This document shows positions 1 through 6,370 of a DNA stretch of 11,062 bases, piece after piece (position 1 is the first letter of the stretch; the number at the start of each line of letters is the position of its first letter). The notes beneath the pieces were generated by a model. That model was not told where the DNA came from and did not search any database. It saw only the letters and a program-made list of their open reading frames with translations. The DNA is from an uncultured Acetobacter sp. (lineage in GTDB: Bacteria > Pseudomonadota > Alphaproteobacteria > Acetobacterales > Acetobacteraceae): contig CALCDN010000144.1 of the NCBI GenBank assembly GCA_937900755.1, positions 1 through 11,062 on the forward strand, in the 5' to 3' direction. Made by a program: the position numbers and the translations under genes.

Positions 1-2
1 AA

Positions 3-86
3 GTTGGACTGGCGATTACGCCGCCCGTCCTGCTGGCAACACTCGCGGCGCTGGCCCTGTGGCTGCCCCGGATCAGCCAGCCATAA
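3..86 (+). CDS. C-terminal end of a membrane protein (5' truncated by window edge)
   Basis: A frame open from the left edge ends at TAA (84-86). Its 27 visible residues are strongly hydrophobic (Leu/Ala-rich run, then WLPRISQP) and look like the last transmembrane helix plus a short polar tail of a transporter, for example of the major facilitator type. Too little is visible to name the family. It converges with the minus-strand chromate-transporter pair that ends at 153. The alternative is a chance open frame, but the continuous hydrophobic composition and the following hairpin favour a real gene end. Confidence 0.5.
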   Translation, partial: VGLAITPPVLLATLAALALWLPRISQP

Positions 87-90
87 TACA

Positions 91-116
91 GGGCAAGGCC
101 GCATCATGGCCTGCCC
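91..116. terminator. Hairpin between convergent genes, possible bidirectional terminator
   Basis: GGGCAAGGCC (91-100) and GGCCTGCCC (108-116) pair over 9 bp with one bulged A and a 7-base loop. The hairpin lies in the 66-base gap between two converging gene ends, which is where a shared terminator is expected. Neither side carries a clear T-tract, so intrinsic termination is uncertain. Confidence 0.35.
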
Positions 117-152
117 ACACTGGAATCCTTGGCCTTTCGGGCGGTGAGCACG

Positions 153-671
153 TCAGACAAAAACAGACATTCCAATGGATAAGCAGGCCGAGCCGAGTAT
201 AATCCAGAAAATATCCACTTTTGTCACAAACATCAGCAACAGGCTGATGGCGGCGATGGCCGAGGTGAACCACCCGGTCAGTGCATCTTTTGCCAGTGGG
301 AACGTGGCGGCGAACAGCAAGGCGGCACTGCTTATGACAACCATGCGGATGAGGCTCTGAAGCCTCGGATGTTCAAGGTGCCTCCCGGCATAATGCAGCA
401 GGGGCAGGATCAGCACGGCAGGTGTAATCATTGCCAGCCAACCCGCCACGGCGCCCCAAAAACCGGAAACGAAATAACCCACACTGACGACATACAGGCC
501 CACAGCCCCCGGTGTGCTTCGTGTAATGACCACGGCCTCGTTCAACTGGGATTCGGTCAGGACATGGTGATGCAGGACAAGGGCGTCCTGAATTGCAGGA
601 AGGGACGCAAGCCCCGCAAAGGTGGTAATCGTCGCCTTGAGAAGAATGGCATATAGCTCAAGAAAACTCAT
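153..671 (-). CDS. Chromate transporter, half-size CHR protein (second of a pair)
   Basis: Predicted 172-residue inner-membrane protein of the chromate ion transporter (CHR, Chromate_transp) family, beginning MSFLELY. The N-terminal amphipathic segment runs into a region of family type (residues 18-33), a conserved polar stretch with TPG at 53-55, and several hydrophobic helices to the C-terminus. Full-length ChrA proteins carry two such domains in about 400 residues; here each domain is a separate protein. The ATG (671-669) overlaps the TGA of the upstream half in an ATGA, so translation is probably coupled. An in-frame upstream ATG at 710 is less likely because it would lie inside the upstream gene. 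In known short-chain CHR pairs both halves are needed and probably act as a heterodimer in chromate (or similar oxyanion) efflux. The substrate here is inferred only from family. Confidence 0.85.
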   Translation of the reverse strand: MSFLELYAILLKATITTFAGLASLPAIQDALVLHHHVLTESQLNEAVVITRSTPGAVGLYVVSVGYFVSGFWGAVAGWLAMITPAVLILPLLHYAGRHLEHPRLQSLIRMVVISSAALLFAATFPLAKDALTGWFTSAIAAISLLLMFVTKVDIFWIILGSACLSIGMSVFV

Positions 672-1228
672 GCCCGTTTTCCCGGCGCAACGATCCCGAT
701 GACAGCACATAGGAGCAGGATATCAATCGCGGGAAGCCGGAAACCCCAATAGAGAACCAGAGACCCCCCCGCGATCAGGGCTGAAGTCAATCTGGACCCC
801 TTGAGGACATAGGGACGTGCCACCACCCAGGCCGTTCGGACCGTTACCGCGACGGCACAGGCCACCGCCCCCTGAATTGCGGCCTGAACGATCGGATCAT
901 GCTCCCAGAAGCTGAACAGCATGGTGCAAAGCAGGATGAAAAGGGCGGATGGAACCGAGGCCGCAAGCAGTGCGCAAAGAGCGCCGGAACCACGGCGCAC
1001 CATCCACCCGATGCCAACACAGAATGCCAGAAGATTTGTCCCCGGAATAAGGCGTGCCAAGGAAAAACAGAGCGAAAATTCGCTATCATTCAGCCATCCG
1101 CGCCGTTCTATAATTTCCTTATGCAATACGGATGCGGTGGCGGTTCCTCCTCCCCATGTAAAATTGGCGTATCGTATAAAAATACTGGCAATTTCCAGGG
1201 TTCCAACTTTTTTATTTCTTGCGGGCAT
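668..1228 (-). CDS. Chromate transporter, half-size CHR protein (first of a pair)
   Basis: Predicted 186-residue membrane protein of the CHR family beginning MPARNKK. Family features are visible: a TWGGG segment at residues 24-28, a conserved E..xxWL at about 41-46 followed by an acidic position, and PGTN at 62-65, then alternating hydrophobic helices. The frame stays open upstream to 1507, but the homologous part begins at about residue 10 of this start, and an AGGA (1242-1239) sits 10 bases before the ATG, so 1228 is chosen. It overlaps its partner gene by 4 bases (ATGA). The pair probably exports chromate or a related anion across the inner membrane. No regulator gene of the ChrB type is adjacent. 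Confidence 0.85.
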   Translation of the reverse strand: MPARNKKVGTLEIASIFIRYANFTWGGGTATASVLHKEIIERRGWLNDSEFSLCFSLARLIPGTNLLAFCVGIGWMVRRGSGALCALLAASVPSALFILLCTMLFSFWEHDPIVQAAIQGAVACAVAVTVRTAWVVARPYVLKGSRLTSALIAGGSLVLYWGFRLPAIDILLLCAVIGIVAPGKRA

Positions 1229-1590
1229 GATGCTGTATTCCTGAATTATGTATCTTTTGTCGCACCTCAGGCAATGCTGTGCCGAACGCCAAGCCTGAAT
1301 GTTTCGTGCGAGTATCAATATTAATCTACATAGAGAGACCAGGGAGAAATGTCTCGTGGGGTTCACTGCATTTGGGCTGCCGGTATTAAGTCTGATACGC
1401 CCGGGCGTGGAAATCCGGGCGTGGAAATTCACAATTCCATAAAATCTGGCTGCAAGAAATAAAAGCATGAAATTTTGTCGCATGGGATAGTGGCTGTTAC
1501 GGTGCACCTGGAAAACGAAGCATGGTGCGGGACAGGCCGGCAGACATTGAAGGCTGCGGGTGTAGCGGGTGAAACCAGGAGGGAAAGGCG
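1229..1590. other. Gene-poor spacer between chromate pair and DUF1275 gene
   Basis: About 360 bases between divergently oriented genes. Open frames here are short, lack Shine-Dalgarno sequences and show no recognisable composition. The stretch should contain promoters for both directions. I could not place one convincingly on the minus side: a CATAAT at 1250-1245 would put transcription start on top of the ribosome binding site. The one clear structure is a 14-bp tandem duplication at 1401-1428. Confidence 0.5.
1401..1428. repeat. Perfect 2 x 14-bp tandem duplication
   Basis: CCGGGCGTGGAAAT occurs twice back to back (1401-1414 and 1415-1428) in non-coding DNA. It is probably a recent slippage duplication; a tandem binding site is an alternative. 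Confidence 0.85.
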
Positions 1591-1593
1591 CTG
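1577..1593 (+). promoter_or_regulatory. Perfect Shine-Dalgarno 8 bases before a CTG start
   Basis: AGGAGG (1577-1582) is followed by an 8-base spacer and CTG (1591-1593). That CTG is in frame with the DUF1275 coding region, and no ATG, GTG or TTG lies in that frame between the upstream stop (1570-1572) and GTG 1669. This decides the proposed start. Confidence 0.55.
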
Positions 1594-2295
1594 GTTCACG
1601 AGGGGGGGGAACGTAACGCCATCATCGACAGGCGCCTGGGCTGCTCGTTAGCCGCTATTGCGGGTGCGGTGAATGCCGCCGGGTTTCTTGCCGTTGGCTA
1701 CTATTCGGCCAACATGACCGGGAATGTCTCAGCCTTGGCGAGCGGTCTGCATGAAGGTCGCATGGAGGTGGTGCTGTCCTGCTGCGGGCTGGTTCTGGCC
1801 TTTGTCGCTGGTGCTGTGCTCTCGACGCTACTGGTCCATGCAGGGCGGCGGCGTCACCTGCCGTCGATCTACGCCCGGAGCATCCTTCTGGAAGCCTGCC
1901 TGCTCGGACTTCTGGGAACCATCGATCTCCTGTTCCCGGCCCAGCCCCGCGATCCCTTGCTTGCCTATGGTCTGAGTTTTCTTATGGGACTTCAGAACGC
2001 GACCGTCACACGCATTTCTGGAGCGCGTGTCCGCACTACCCATATGACGGGGATGCTCACTGATGTCGGGTTGGAACTGGCGGACTGGCTGGATACATTC
2101 TTTAATCCGGTTGATCCGGCCCGGCGCGCGGCGACACGCGAGCGACTGGGCCTCCATGCCGCGATCGTCCTCTCCTTCACGCTGGGTGGGATCTCCGGCG
2201 CTTTCCTGTATGGCTGGTGGTCCGGCCTGTTTTTGCTGCTGCTGGCAGGGGTTCTGGCCTGCCTTGCGCTGCCGGGGGCACTCTCCCACGAGTAG
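1591..2295 (+). CDS. YoaK/DUF1275 family membrane protein
   Basis: Predicted 234-residue multi-helix inner-membrane protein of the YoaK (DUF1275) family, whose function is unknown. Counting from the proposed CTG start, the family landmarks are AIAGAVNAAGF in the first helix (about residues 22-32), ANMTGN at 40-45, GLQNA at 133-137 and THMTG at 150-154, followed by two C-terminal helices. The usual start choice would be GTG 1669, but it removes most of the first helix, which is conserved in the family. A perfect AGGAGG precedes CTG 1591 and gives the usual family length. An 8-G run (1602-1609) lies in the early coding part; if one G were extra, the frame would instead reach back to GTG 1569, so a sequence error there should be kept in mind. 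Family is confident; start is uncertain. Confidence 0.85.
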   Translation: MVHEGGERNAIIDRRLGCSLAAIAGAVNAAGFLAVGYYSANMTGNVSALASGLHEGRMEVVLSCCGLVLAFVAGAVLSTLLVHAGRRRHLPSIYARSILLEACLLGLLGTIDLLFPAQPRDPLLAYGLSFLMGLQNATVTRISGARVRTTHMTGMLTDVGLELADWLDTFFNPVDPARRAATRERLGLHAAIVLSFTLGGISGAFLYGWWSGLFLLLLAGVLACLALPGALSHE

Positions 2296-2372
2296 ATGCG
2301 GGCGCGCGGTCATTATCGGCGCCAGAGCGGTTATAAATTTGTATTTTGATTTTTGGAACGTGTTGAAGTCTG

Positions 2373-2414
2373 GAAGAAAAAGTAAGTTGTCGGCTTGTTT
2401 TTGCGACAACTTAC
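2373..2414 (-). terminator. Intrinsic terminator of the lipoprotein/coiled-coil operon
   Basis: GTAAGTTGTCG (2382-2392) and CGACAACTTAC (2404-2414) form a perfect 11-bp stem with an 11-base loop. Read on the minus strand it is followed at once by TTTTTCTTCC (2381 downward), the classic rho-independent layout. It starts 12 bases after the stop codon of the minus-strand gene ending at 2427. On the plus strand no T-tract follows, so it serves mainly the minus operon. Confidence 0.85.
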
Positions 2415-2426
2415 CCTGTAATGGCC

Positions 2427-2954
2427 CTAGTGGAACCAGCCAGATTCCTTTTTGACGGAAGCCTGACCTTCCAGTTCAGCTTGAGACCCTTTCTTTTCAA
2501 GTAAGGTCTTTTCGCCTTCAGAGAGGTTCCTGTTGGAATCGGCGTTGGATTTTATAAGGTCTGTGACGGCCTTTTTCTGGTTCAGGTCACTGTCGATCAT
2601 ATCATTTTCACGAGAGACCGCAGTTTTTTTGGCCTGAAGCGAAAGCTCCTTATCCTGCAACTCCAGTTCACGCAGACGATCTTCATAAGAATCATCACGC
2701 GCCTGTCTGGCATCAAGCTTTTTTTCGCGCTCGGCGGCAGCGGCCCGTGCTGTTGCCGCAAGACGGTCCTGCCTGGCCTGTGCTGCGGCACTGGCGGCGC
2801 GCTGCTGCCTTTGCTGTTCATCCCAGGCTTGCCGCGCCATGTAATCATGGCGCTGTTGCGCTGCATCAACCGCATTAATCTGATCCGAAAGGATCGACTG
2901 TGCTGAAGCAACAGAGGGAGCCAAAAGGAGTGCGGTTAATGCTAAGCGCCTCAT
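2427..2954 (-). CDS. Secreted coiled-coil protein (possibly DUF5384 type)
   Basis: Predicted 175-residue exported protein. Residues 1-18 are a signal peptide (MRR, hydrophobic core, then ASA before Q19). The mature part is almost entirely charged helix rich in Ala, Gln, Arg, Lys and Glu (about residues 28-165), without Pro or Gly breaks, which predicts a long coiled coil in the periplasm or attached to the envelope. It ends SGWFH. It starts at ATG 2954 with AAGGA 9 bases upstream, 15 bases after the lipoprotein gene stop, so the two form an operon closed by the terminator at 2373-2414. The overall look resembles the uncharacterised DUF5384 family, but I could not verify this. Function unknown; a structural or chaperone-like envelope role is only a guess. 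Confidence 0.75.
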   Translation of the reverse strand: MRRLALTALLLAPSVASAQSILSDQINAVDAAQQRHDYMARQAWDEQQRQQRAASAAAQARQDRLAATARAAAAEREKKLDARQARDDSYEDRLRELELQDKELSLQAKKTAVSRENDMIDSDLNQKKAVTDLIKSNADSNRNLSEGEKTLLEKKGSQAELEGQASVKKESGWFH

Positions 2955-2969
2955 ATTTGACAGTCCTTA

Positions 2970-3485
2970 TTATCTTGTTGTGGGGGGGCAGGCGCTGTTG
3001 GGCTGGATCCGTGTTTCCGTCGGGCTGGACTGGATCATGACAGCCTTGCCAGGAACAAATTCACAGGAGCGGCCAACCTGGGCGGAGTTAAATGTCTGGT
3101 TGCCCTGTTCGTAGGTGATGGACACGCCTTCCACCAGTGTTTTGCCCGGTACAAGCGAGCCCGCGCCAACACCGGCCCCGGCCCCACCAATACCACCAAG
3201 CGCACCAAGGCCCGCGGACCCGCCAACGCCCGCACCAAGGCCCGCACCAAGCCCCGCACCCAGAATACCGCCAACAATCTGGGCGGTCTGGCGGTTGCGT
3301 TCGTTACTGACCTGTACTTTTGCGGGCAGCACGGCAAGAATCTGCACAACTTGAGCTGCCTGCCGCTGGTTAACCTGGCCGGCAGTGTATGTATCTGCGC
3401 GGTTTTCTTCTCCAGGAGTTGCGCAAGCAGCCAGAGAAAAGGCTGTAACCAATAATACACTGACTTTTTTATAGGAAATAATCAT
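2970..3485 (-). CDS. SlyB-like glycine-zipper outer-membrane lipoprotein
   Basis: Predicted 171-residue lipoprotein. The signal peptide ends in a lipobox LAAC with the lipidated Cys at 21; residue +2 is Ala, not Asp, so sorting to the outer membrane is expected. Residues 71-109 are a Gly/Ala-rich zipper (repeats of GAGLGAG type), which in this family forms a paired membrane-inserting helix. The C-terminal part (115-163) resembles the small beta domain of SlyB-type proteins (VSITYEQGNQ, VPGKAVMI, ETRIQPN) and contains two cysteines (141, 166) that could form a disulfide. ATG 3485 has AGGA 7 bases upstream. It is the first gene of an operon with the coiled-coil protein at 2427-2954. Family members stabilise the outer membrane; a specific role here is inferred. 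Confidence 0.8.
   Translation of the reverse strand: MIISYKKVSVLLVTAFSLAACATPGEENRADTYTAGQVNQRQAAQVVQILAVLPAKVQVSNERNRQTAQIVGGILGAGLGAGLGAGVGGSAGLGALGGIGGAGAGVGAGSLVPGKTLVEGVSITYEQGNQTFNSAQVGRSCEFVPGKAVMIQSSPTETRIQPNSACPPTTR
3201..3245. repeat. 15-bp direct repeat within the glycine-zipper coding region
   Basis: CGCACCAAGGCCCGC occurs at 3201-3215 and 3231-3245, with a near-copy following from 3244. The repeats encode Gly/Ala/Leu zipper units, so slippage between them would change zipper length in whole units without breaking the frame. Confidence 0.75.
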
Positions 3486-3529
3486 CAGGATGTCCTAATA
3501 ATAGACTGGGAGCAAATGTGCTCTAGCCT

Positions 3530-3557
3530 AAAATATGGAATGTCAAAATTTTGACAA
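3530..3557 (-). promoter_or_regulatory. Candidate promoter and palindromic operator of the lipoprotein operon
   Basis: The perfect 16-bp palindrome TGTCAAAATTTTGACA (3541-3556) lies 55 bases upstream of the lipoprotein ATG. Read on the minus strand, TTGTCA (3557-3552, 5 of 6 to the -35 consensus) is followed after 16 bases by TATTTT (3535-3530, 4 of 6 to the -10). The palindrome would then cover the -35 and spacer, an operator-like position. A smaller hairpin, GAGCA/TGCTC (3510-3523), falls in the predicted leader. The palindrome is certain; promoter and operator roles are inferred. Confidence 0.45.
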
Positions 3558-3686
3558 GATTAATTCGGCATCATTTAAGGAATTATTCATGAATAGTGCA
3601 GGGTGTGGCTATCTTGCCTGAATGATATATCAGTCAAATAAATAATTAAAACGAGACTATTTTTTTTCTAAATTAATACTTGAGGG

Positions 3687-3706
3687 GCGTTATTTCGCGT
3701 TATTTC
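3687..3706. repeat. Perfect 2 x 10-bp tandem repeat
   Basis: GCGTTATTTC occurs twice in a row (3687-3696, 3697-3706) in non-coding DNA just after an 8-T run (3660-3667). Confidence 0.8.
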
Positions 3707-3963
3707 CGCTGCGTGCTTTTATGCACGAAACGCGCGCATTTGTCAGCCCCTTAGTGTTCGCGGGGTCTGTTACGCCTGTTTTGTCGCCACAACGGCCCTT
3801 CAGTATCTGGGCAACAGGGGGACATGCCCGAGTGCTGGCGGGTGTTCGTGTTTTATTTTGCAAGGCCTTCAGGTGGCGTGTTGGCGCTGCGGCAAGGTTA
3901 CGAACCGGCCTAGAAGACAGGGGGAGTGGCCCCAGAAAGAAGTAAATGAAACTTAATCGCAAC

Positions 3964-3997
3964 TGCGCGACATTCTTTTTCAAACAAATGCCGCGCA
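3964..3997 (-). terminator. Hairpin downstream of the siderophore receptor gene
   Basis: TGCGCGACATT (3964-3974) and AATGCCGCGCA (3987-3997) pair over 11 positions with one mismatch around a 12-base loop, about 37 bases after the receptor stop. On the minus strand the sequence that follows is only mildly T-rich, so this is a weak or processed terminator at best. Confidence 0.35.
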
Positions 3998-4033
3998 GGA
4001 GGACTGTTGAAATGCTATGTGTATGCGTCTGTT

Positions 4034-6193
4034 TTACCAGCGGTATTGTATGTTCCCAAGAATGGTGCGCCGTGTTCCATAGAAGCAGTTAACGGATGAC
4101 GCGCACGCGACAACATATTTGCGGTCGGCAAGATTGGTCGCATTGACTTGCAGCAACAGATTTTTCAGGGACGAGAACGCTCCCCCCAGATCATAATGGG
4201 CCTCGGCTTCACCCAGGACATAACCGGGGACTTTGAAGCTGTTGGCGTTATCTCCGAAGGTAAAGCCATTGTAACGCACGCCACCGCCCAGACCAAAGCC
4301 CTTTACCTTACCGTTTTGGAAAGTATAGCTGATCCAGCCCGAAGCCGTATTGGCGGGGGCGGCAAGTAAACGGTTGCCAATGTTGCTTGCGGTTGTGTCG
4401 TGCCTGATCTGAATATCGTTGTAGGCGTAAGAGGCTATCAGGTTCAGGCCGGGCAGAGGATGAGCCCGGGCTTCAAATTCAAAACCACGCGAACGCACCT
4501 CGCCTGTTTGAATACTGTATGTGGTATGGGCGGGGTCTGTTGTCAGGACGTTTTCCTGGTGAATGGTATAGGCTGACCCTGTAACGGTCATGGGTATTTT
4601 GCTCGGTTGGTATTTGACCCCGACTTCATACTGGTTGCCTGTGGTGGGCTTGAAGGACGCCCCGGTGTAACTTGCGCCCGCTGTTGGCATAAATGATGTG
4701 CTATACGAGAAGTATGGCGAAATGCCATTGTCAAATGAGTACACAATGCCACCACGATATGTCGGCTTCCTGGCCGAGGAAGACGTGGAGCTCCCACCCC
4801 AGTGGTAGGTGGTATTCAGGGTTGTCCAGTCAAACCGTCCGCCCAGAATAAAGGAGAAGCGCTTCCACTTTGCCTGATCTTGAATATAGAGGCCAACCTG
4901 GTTGAGAACCTGGGTCGCATCACTTGTGGCGGTCGGGTAGAAATGAGCGCCATAAACCGGATTATACAAATTCAGTGATGCCACCGTACCGTTACCAAGT
5001 ATCCGGTCTGAAGCATTGTGGAGATAATCTATGCCGGCAATGAGCGTGTGATGAACGCCACCGGTATGGAAGCGGGATTCCAGGCTGTTGTCGCTGTTGA
5101 AGGCGTCCATATGTTCGCGGGAAATGGTGTACATCCGCGAAGCTGTTGCCTGATCCGCCGCCAGGGCGCGCAGGGAAATAGAACGAAAATCTGAATCAAG
5201 GTGTAAATAGCGAAAGTTTTGCCGTAACGTCATGGCCTCATTGAGGCGCTGACGAAAGGCGATTTCCGTCATGTATTCCGTGCGGCGATATTGGTCAAAG
5301 CCCGGTTCGCTGGTGAACAGGCTTGTTGGCAGCTTTCCATTTTTATTGGGCAAAACAGTGCCGGAGGCAGGGAGCGCAATACCATACAGCGAGGATGGGT
5401 CATCTTGATAGAATAGCCGGACATTGAGGTCCGTGCGATCCGTCGGGCGCCAGGCAATTTGCGGCATAACGCCAATACGGTGGTCCTGTGTGTAATTGAC
5501 CTGTGTATTGCCGGTGCGGCCAACGGCGGTCAAACGCCCGCTCAGGGTGCCGCTTTTGTTGAGCCGGTCGGACATGTCGAGCATGGCCTCCCCGTAATCA
5601 TACGACCCGGTGCCAAGCCGGACTTCATGGTAGGGGCTGGCCGTGGGGGTCTTCATTGTCATGTTGACAAAGCCCCCCGGACTGGACTGGCCGTACAGCA
5701 CGGATGCAGGGCCTCTCAGCACTTCCACGCTTTGCATGAAATATTCATCGAATGATGGAACAGCATAGGAAATTCCCTGTGTCAGCCGTGTTCCATCCAG
5801 AAACTGCACGTAATTGGCGCTTCCACCAAAACCACCAAAGCCACGTAGGTAAATACTGTCAAACCGGCTGCCGGGGCGGCTCCCCGCGGAAATGCCAGCG
5901 GAATAATTCAGGGCATCCGAAATACTGCGTGCATGCTGTTCATCCATCTGCATACGTGTAATGACCGTTACGGATTGAGGAACTTCCCGTAGTGGTACGT
6001 CTGTTTTGGTTGCAATGGATGTATTGTTGGCAACATACCCTGAGTGTTTGGCCTTGACTTCAACATACTCGTCTTTTGTACTCTCGGAATCCTGCAATAC
6101 CGAGGTTTCGGCCTGAGTGGCAAGAGGATAGGTTAAACATATCCCCGCAGTACACAGGCTCATAAAGCCGATTGATGGACGGCAAAAGTTCAT
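4034..6193 (-). CDS. TonB-dependent ferric-siderophore receptor, FhuA/FoxA type
   Basis: Predicted 719-residue outer-membrane receptor that imports a ferric siderophore using TonB-ExbBD energy. A signal peptide ends at ATQA before E29. A candidate TonB box, DEYVEVKA, lies at 41-48. The plug domain (about 66-175) shows REVPQSV (69-75), FDSIYLRGF (111-119), QFLDGTRL (130-137) and the strongly conserved VEVLRGPASVLYG (156-168) followed by PGG (172-174). The remainder alternates like a 22-strand beta barrel and ends in YRW, an aromatic C-terminus typical for BAM assembly. Near the end a close Cys pair (697, 703) in a CFYGTRR context resembles the last extracellular loop of FhuA, which points to hydroxamate siderophores such as ferrichrome; this is inferred. 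ATG 6193 has AGGAG at good spacing. A Fur box (6210-6228) lies directly upstream, so iron should repress it. It is monocistronic as far as seen. Confidence 0.93.
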   Translation of the reverse strand: MNFCRPSIGFMSLCTAGICLTYPLATQAETSVLQDSESTKDEYVEVKAKHSGYVANNTSIATKTDVPLREVPQSVTVITRMQMDEQHARSISDALNYSAGISAGSRPGSRFDSIYLRGFGGFGGSANYVQFLDGTRLTQGISYAVPSFDEYFMQSVEVLRGPASVLYGQSSPGGFVNMTMKTPTASPYHEVRLGTGSYDYGEAMLDMSDRLNKSGTLSGRLTAVGRTGNTQVNYTQDHRIGVMPQIAWRPTDRTDLNVRLFYQDDPSSLYGIALPASGTVLPNKNGKLPTSLFTSEPGFDQYRRTEYMTEIAFRQRLNEAMTLRQNFRYLHLDSDFRSISLRALAADQATASRMYTISREHMDAFNSDNSLESRFHTGGVHHTLIAGIDYLHNASDRILGNGTVASLNLYNPVYGAHFYPTATSDATQVLNQVGLYIQDQAKWKRFSFILGGRFDWTTLNTTYHWGGSSTSSSARKPTYRGGIVYSFDNGISPYFSYSTSFMPTAGASYTGASFKPTTGNQYEVGVKYQPSKIPMTVTGSAYTIHQENVLTTDPAHTTYSIQTGEVRSRGFEFEARAHPLPGLNLIASYAYNDIQIRHDTTASNIGNRLLAAPANTASGWISYTFQNGKVKGFGLGGGVRYNGFTFGDNANSFKVPGYVLGEAEAHYDLGGAFSSLKNLLLQVNATNLADRKYVVACASSVNCFYGTRRTILGNIQYRW

Positions 6194-6209
6194 CTGAAAC
6201 TCCTAAGTT

Positions 6210-6235
6210 GTAAATGATAATGATTCGCGTTTATA
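6210..6235 (-). promoter_or_regulatory. Fur box over the receptor promoter
   Basis: The 19 bases from 6210 to 6228 match the classic Fur consensus (GATAATGATAATCATTATC) at 14 of 19 positions, with the core AATGATAATGATT intact. Read on the minus strand, a TATAAA -10 element (6235-6230) lies just upstream, so bound Fur would cover the transcription start. A convincing -35 is not visible. The site ends 17 bases before the receptor ATG, which fits Fe-dependent repression of a siderophore receptor. Confidence 0.8.
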
Positions 6236-6294
6236 GCTCACGATGATAAGTCTGTATCTGGAATGAATATTAAAAATTAAATATGTTACTGATA

Positions 6295-6370
6295 GGCCAC
6301 AGGTTTTGTCCGGTGTCTGTGGCTGAAGTGGTGGAGTGCGGTATTCAGTCCCACCATGCTCCCTGTGGCC
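6295..6370. repeat. Inverted repeats able to form two alternative hairpins
   Basis: GGCCACAGG (6295-6303) is a perfect 9-bp complement of CCTGTGGCC (6362-6370). Its inner part GCCACAG (6296-6302) can instead pair with the nearer CTGTGGC (6317-6323) over 7 bp with a 14-base loop. The two pairings exclude each other. It lies outside any gene. Confidence 0.6.

Larger units (their letters stand above)
3486..4033. other. Gene-poor region between receptor gene end and lipoprotein operon
   Basis: About 550 bases without a gene I can support. The part next to the lipoprotein operon (3486-3670) is AT-rich and holds three perfect palindromes: TGTCAAAATTTTGACA (3541-3556), TATTCATGAATA (3584-3595) and TGATATATCA (3623-3632). 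The rest (3680-3960) is GC-richer. It contains a 10-bp tandem repeat, a CGTGC/GCACG hairpin (3712-3727) and open frames on both strands (3690-3983 minus with a TTG start; 3721-3945 plus) that lack a Shine-Dalgarno and any domain-like pattern. It may be decayed coding DNA. Confidence 0.5.

Noticed and set aside
1245..1274. TTGCCT-18-CATAAT as promoter of the chromate pair
   Set aside because: Transcription would start at or after the ribosome binding site at 1242-1239, leaving it out of the mRNA.
899..1324. Plus-strand open frames across the chromate gene
   Set aside because: They are antisense shadows of a well-supported membrane protein gene, with no Shine-Dalgarno or domain pattern.
1229..1507. 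Upstream extension of the first chromate half-gene to 1507
   Set aside because: The added 93 residues do not resemble the family N-terminus, and a good AGGA precedes the ATG at 1228.
3551..3579. Plus-strand promoter TTGACA-17-TTTAAG
   Set aside because: The -35 is perfect only because it is half of the palindrome, and no supported plus-strand gene follows.
3721..3945. 74-residue plus-strand frame
   Set aside because: No ribosome binding site, start inside a small hairpin, and no recognisable domain.
3690..3983. 97-residue minus-strand frame downstream of the receptor
   Set aside because: TTG start without Shine-Dalgarno and low-complexity Pro/Arg/Thr composition; no motif seen.
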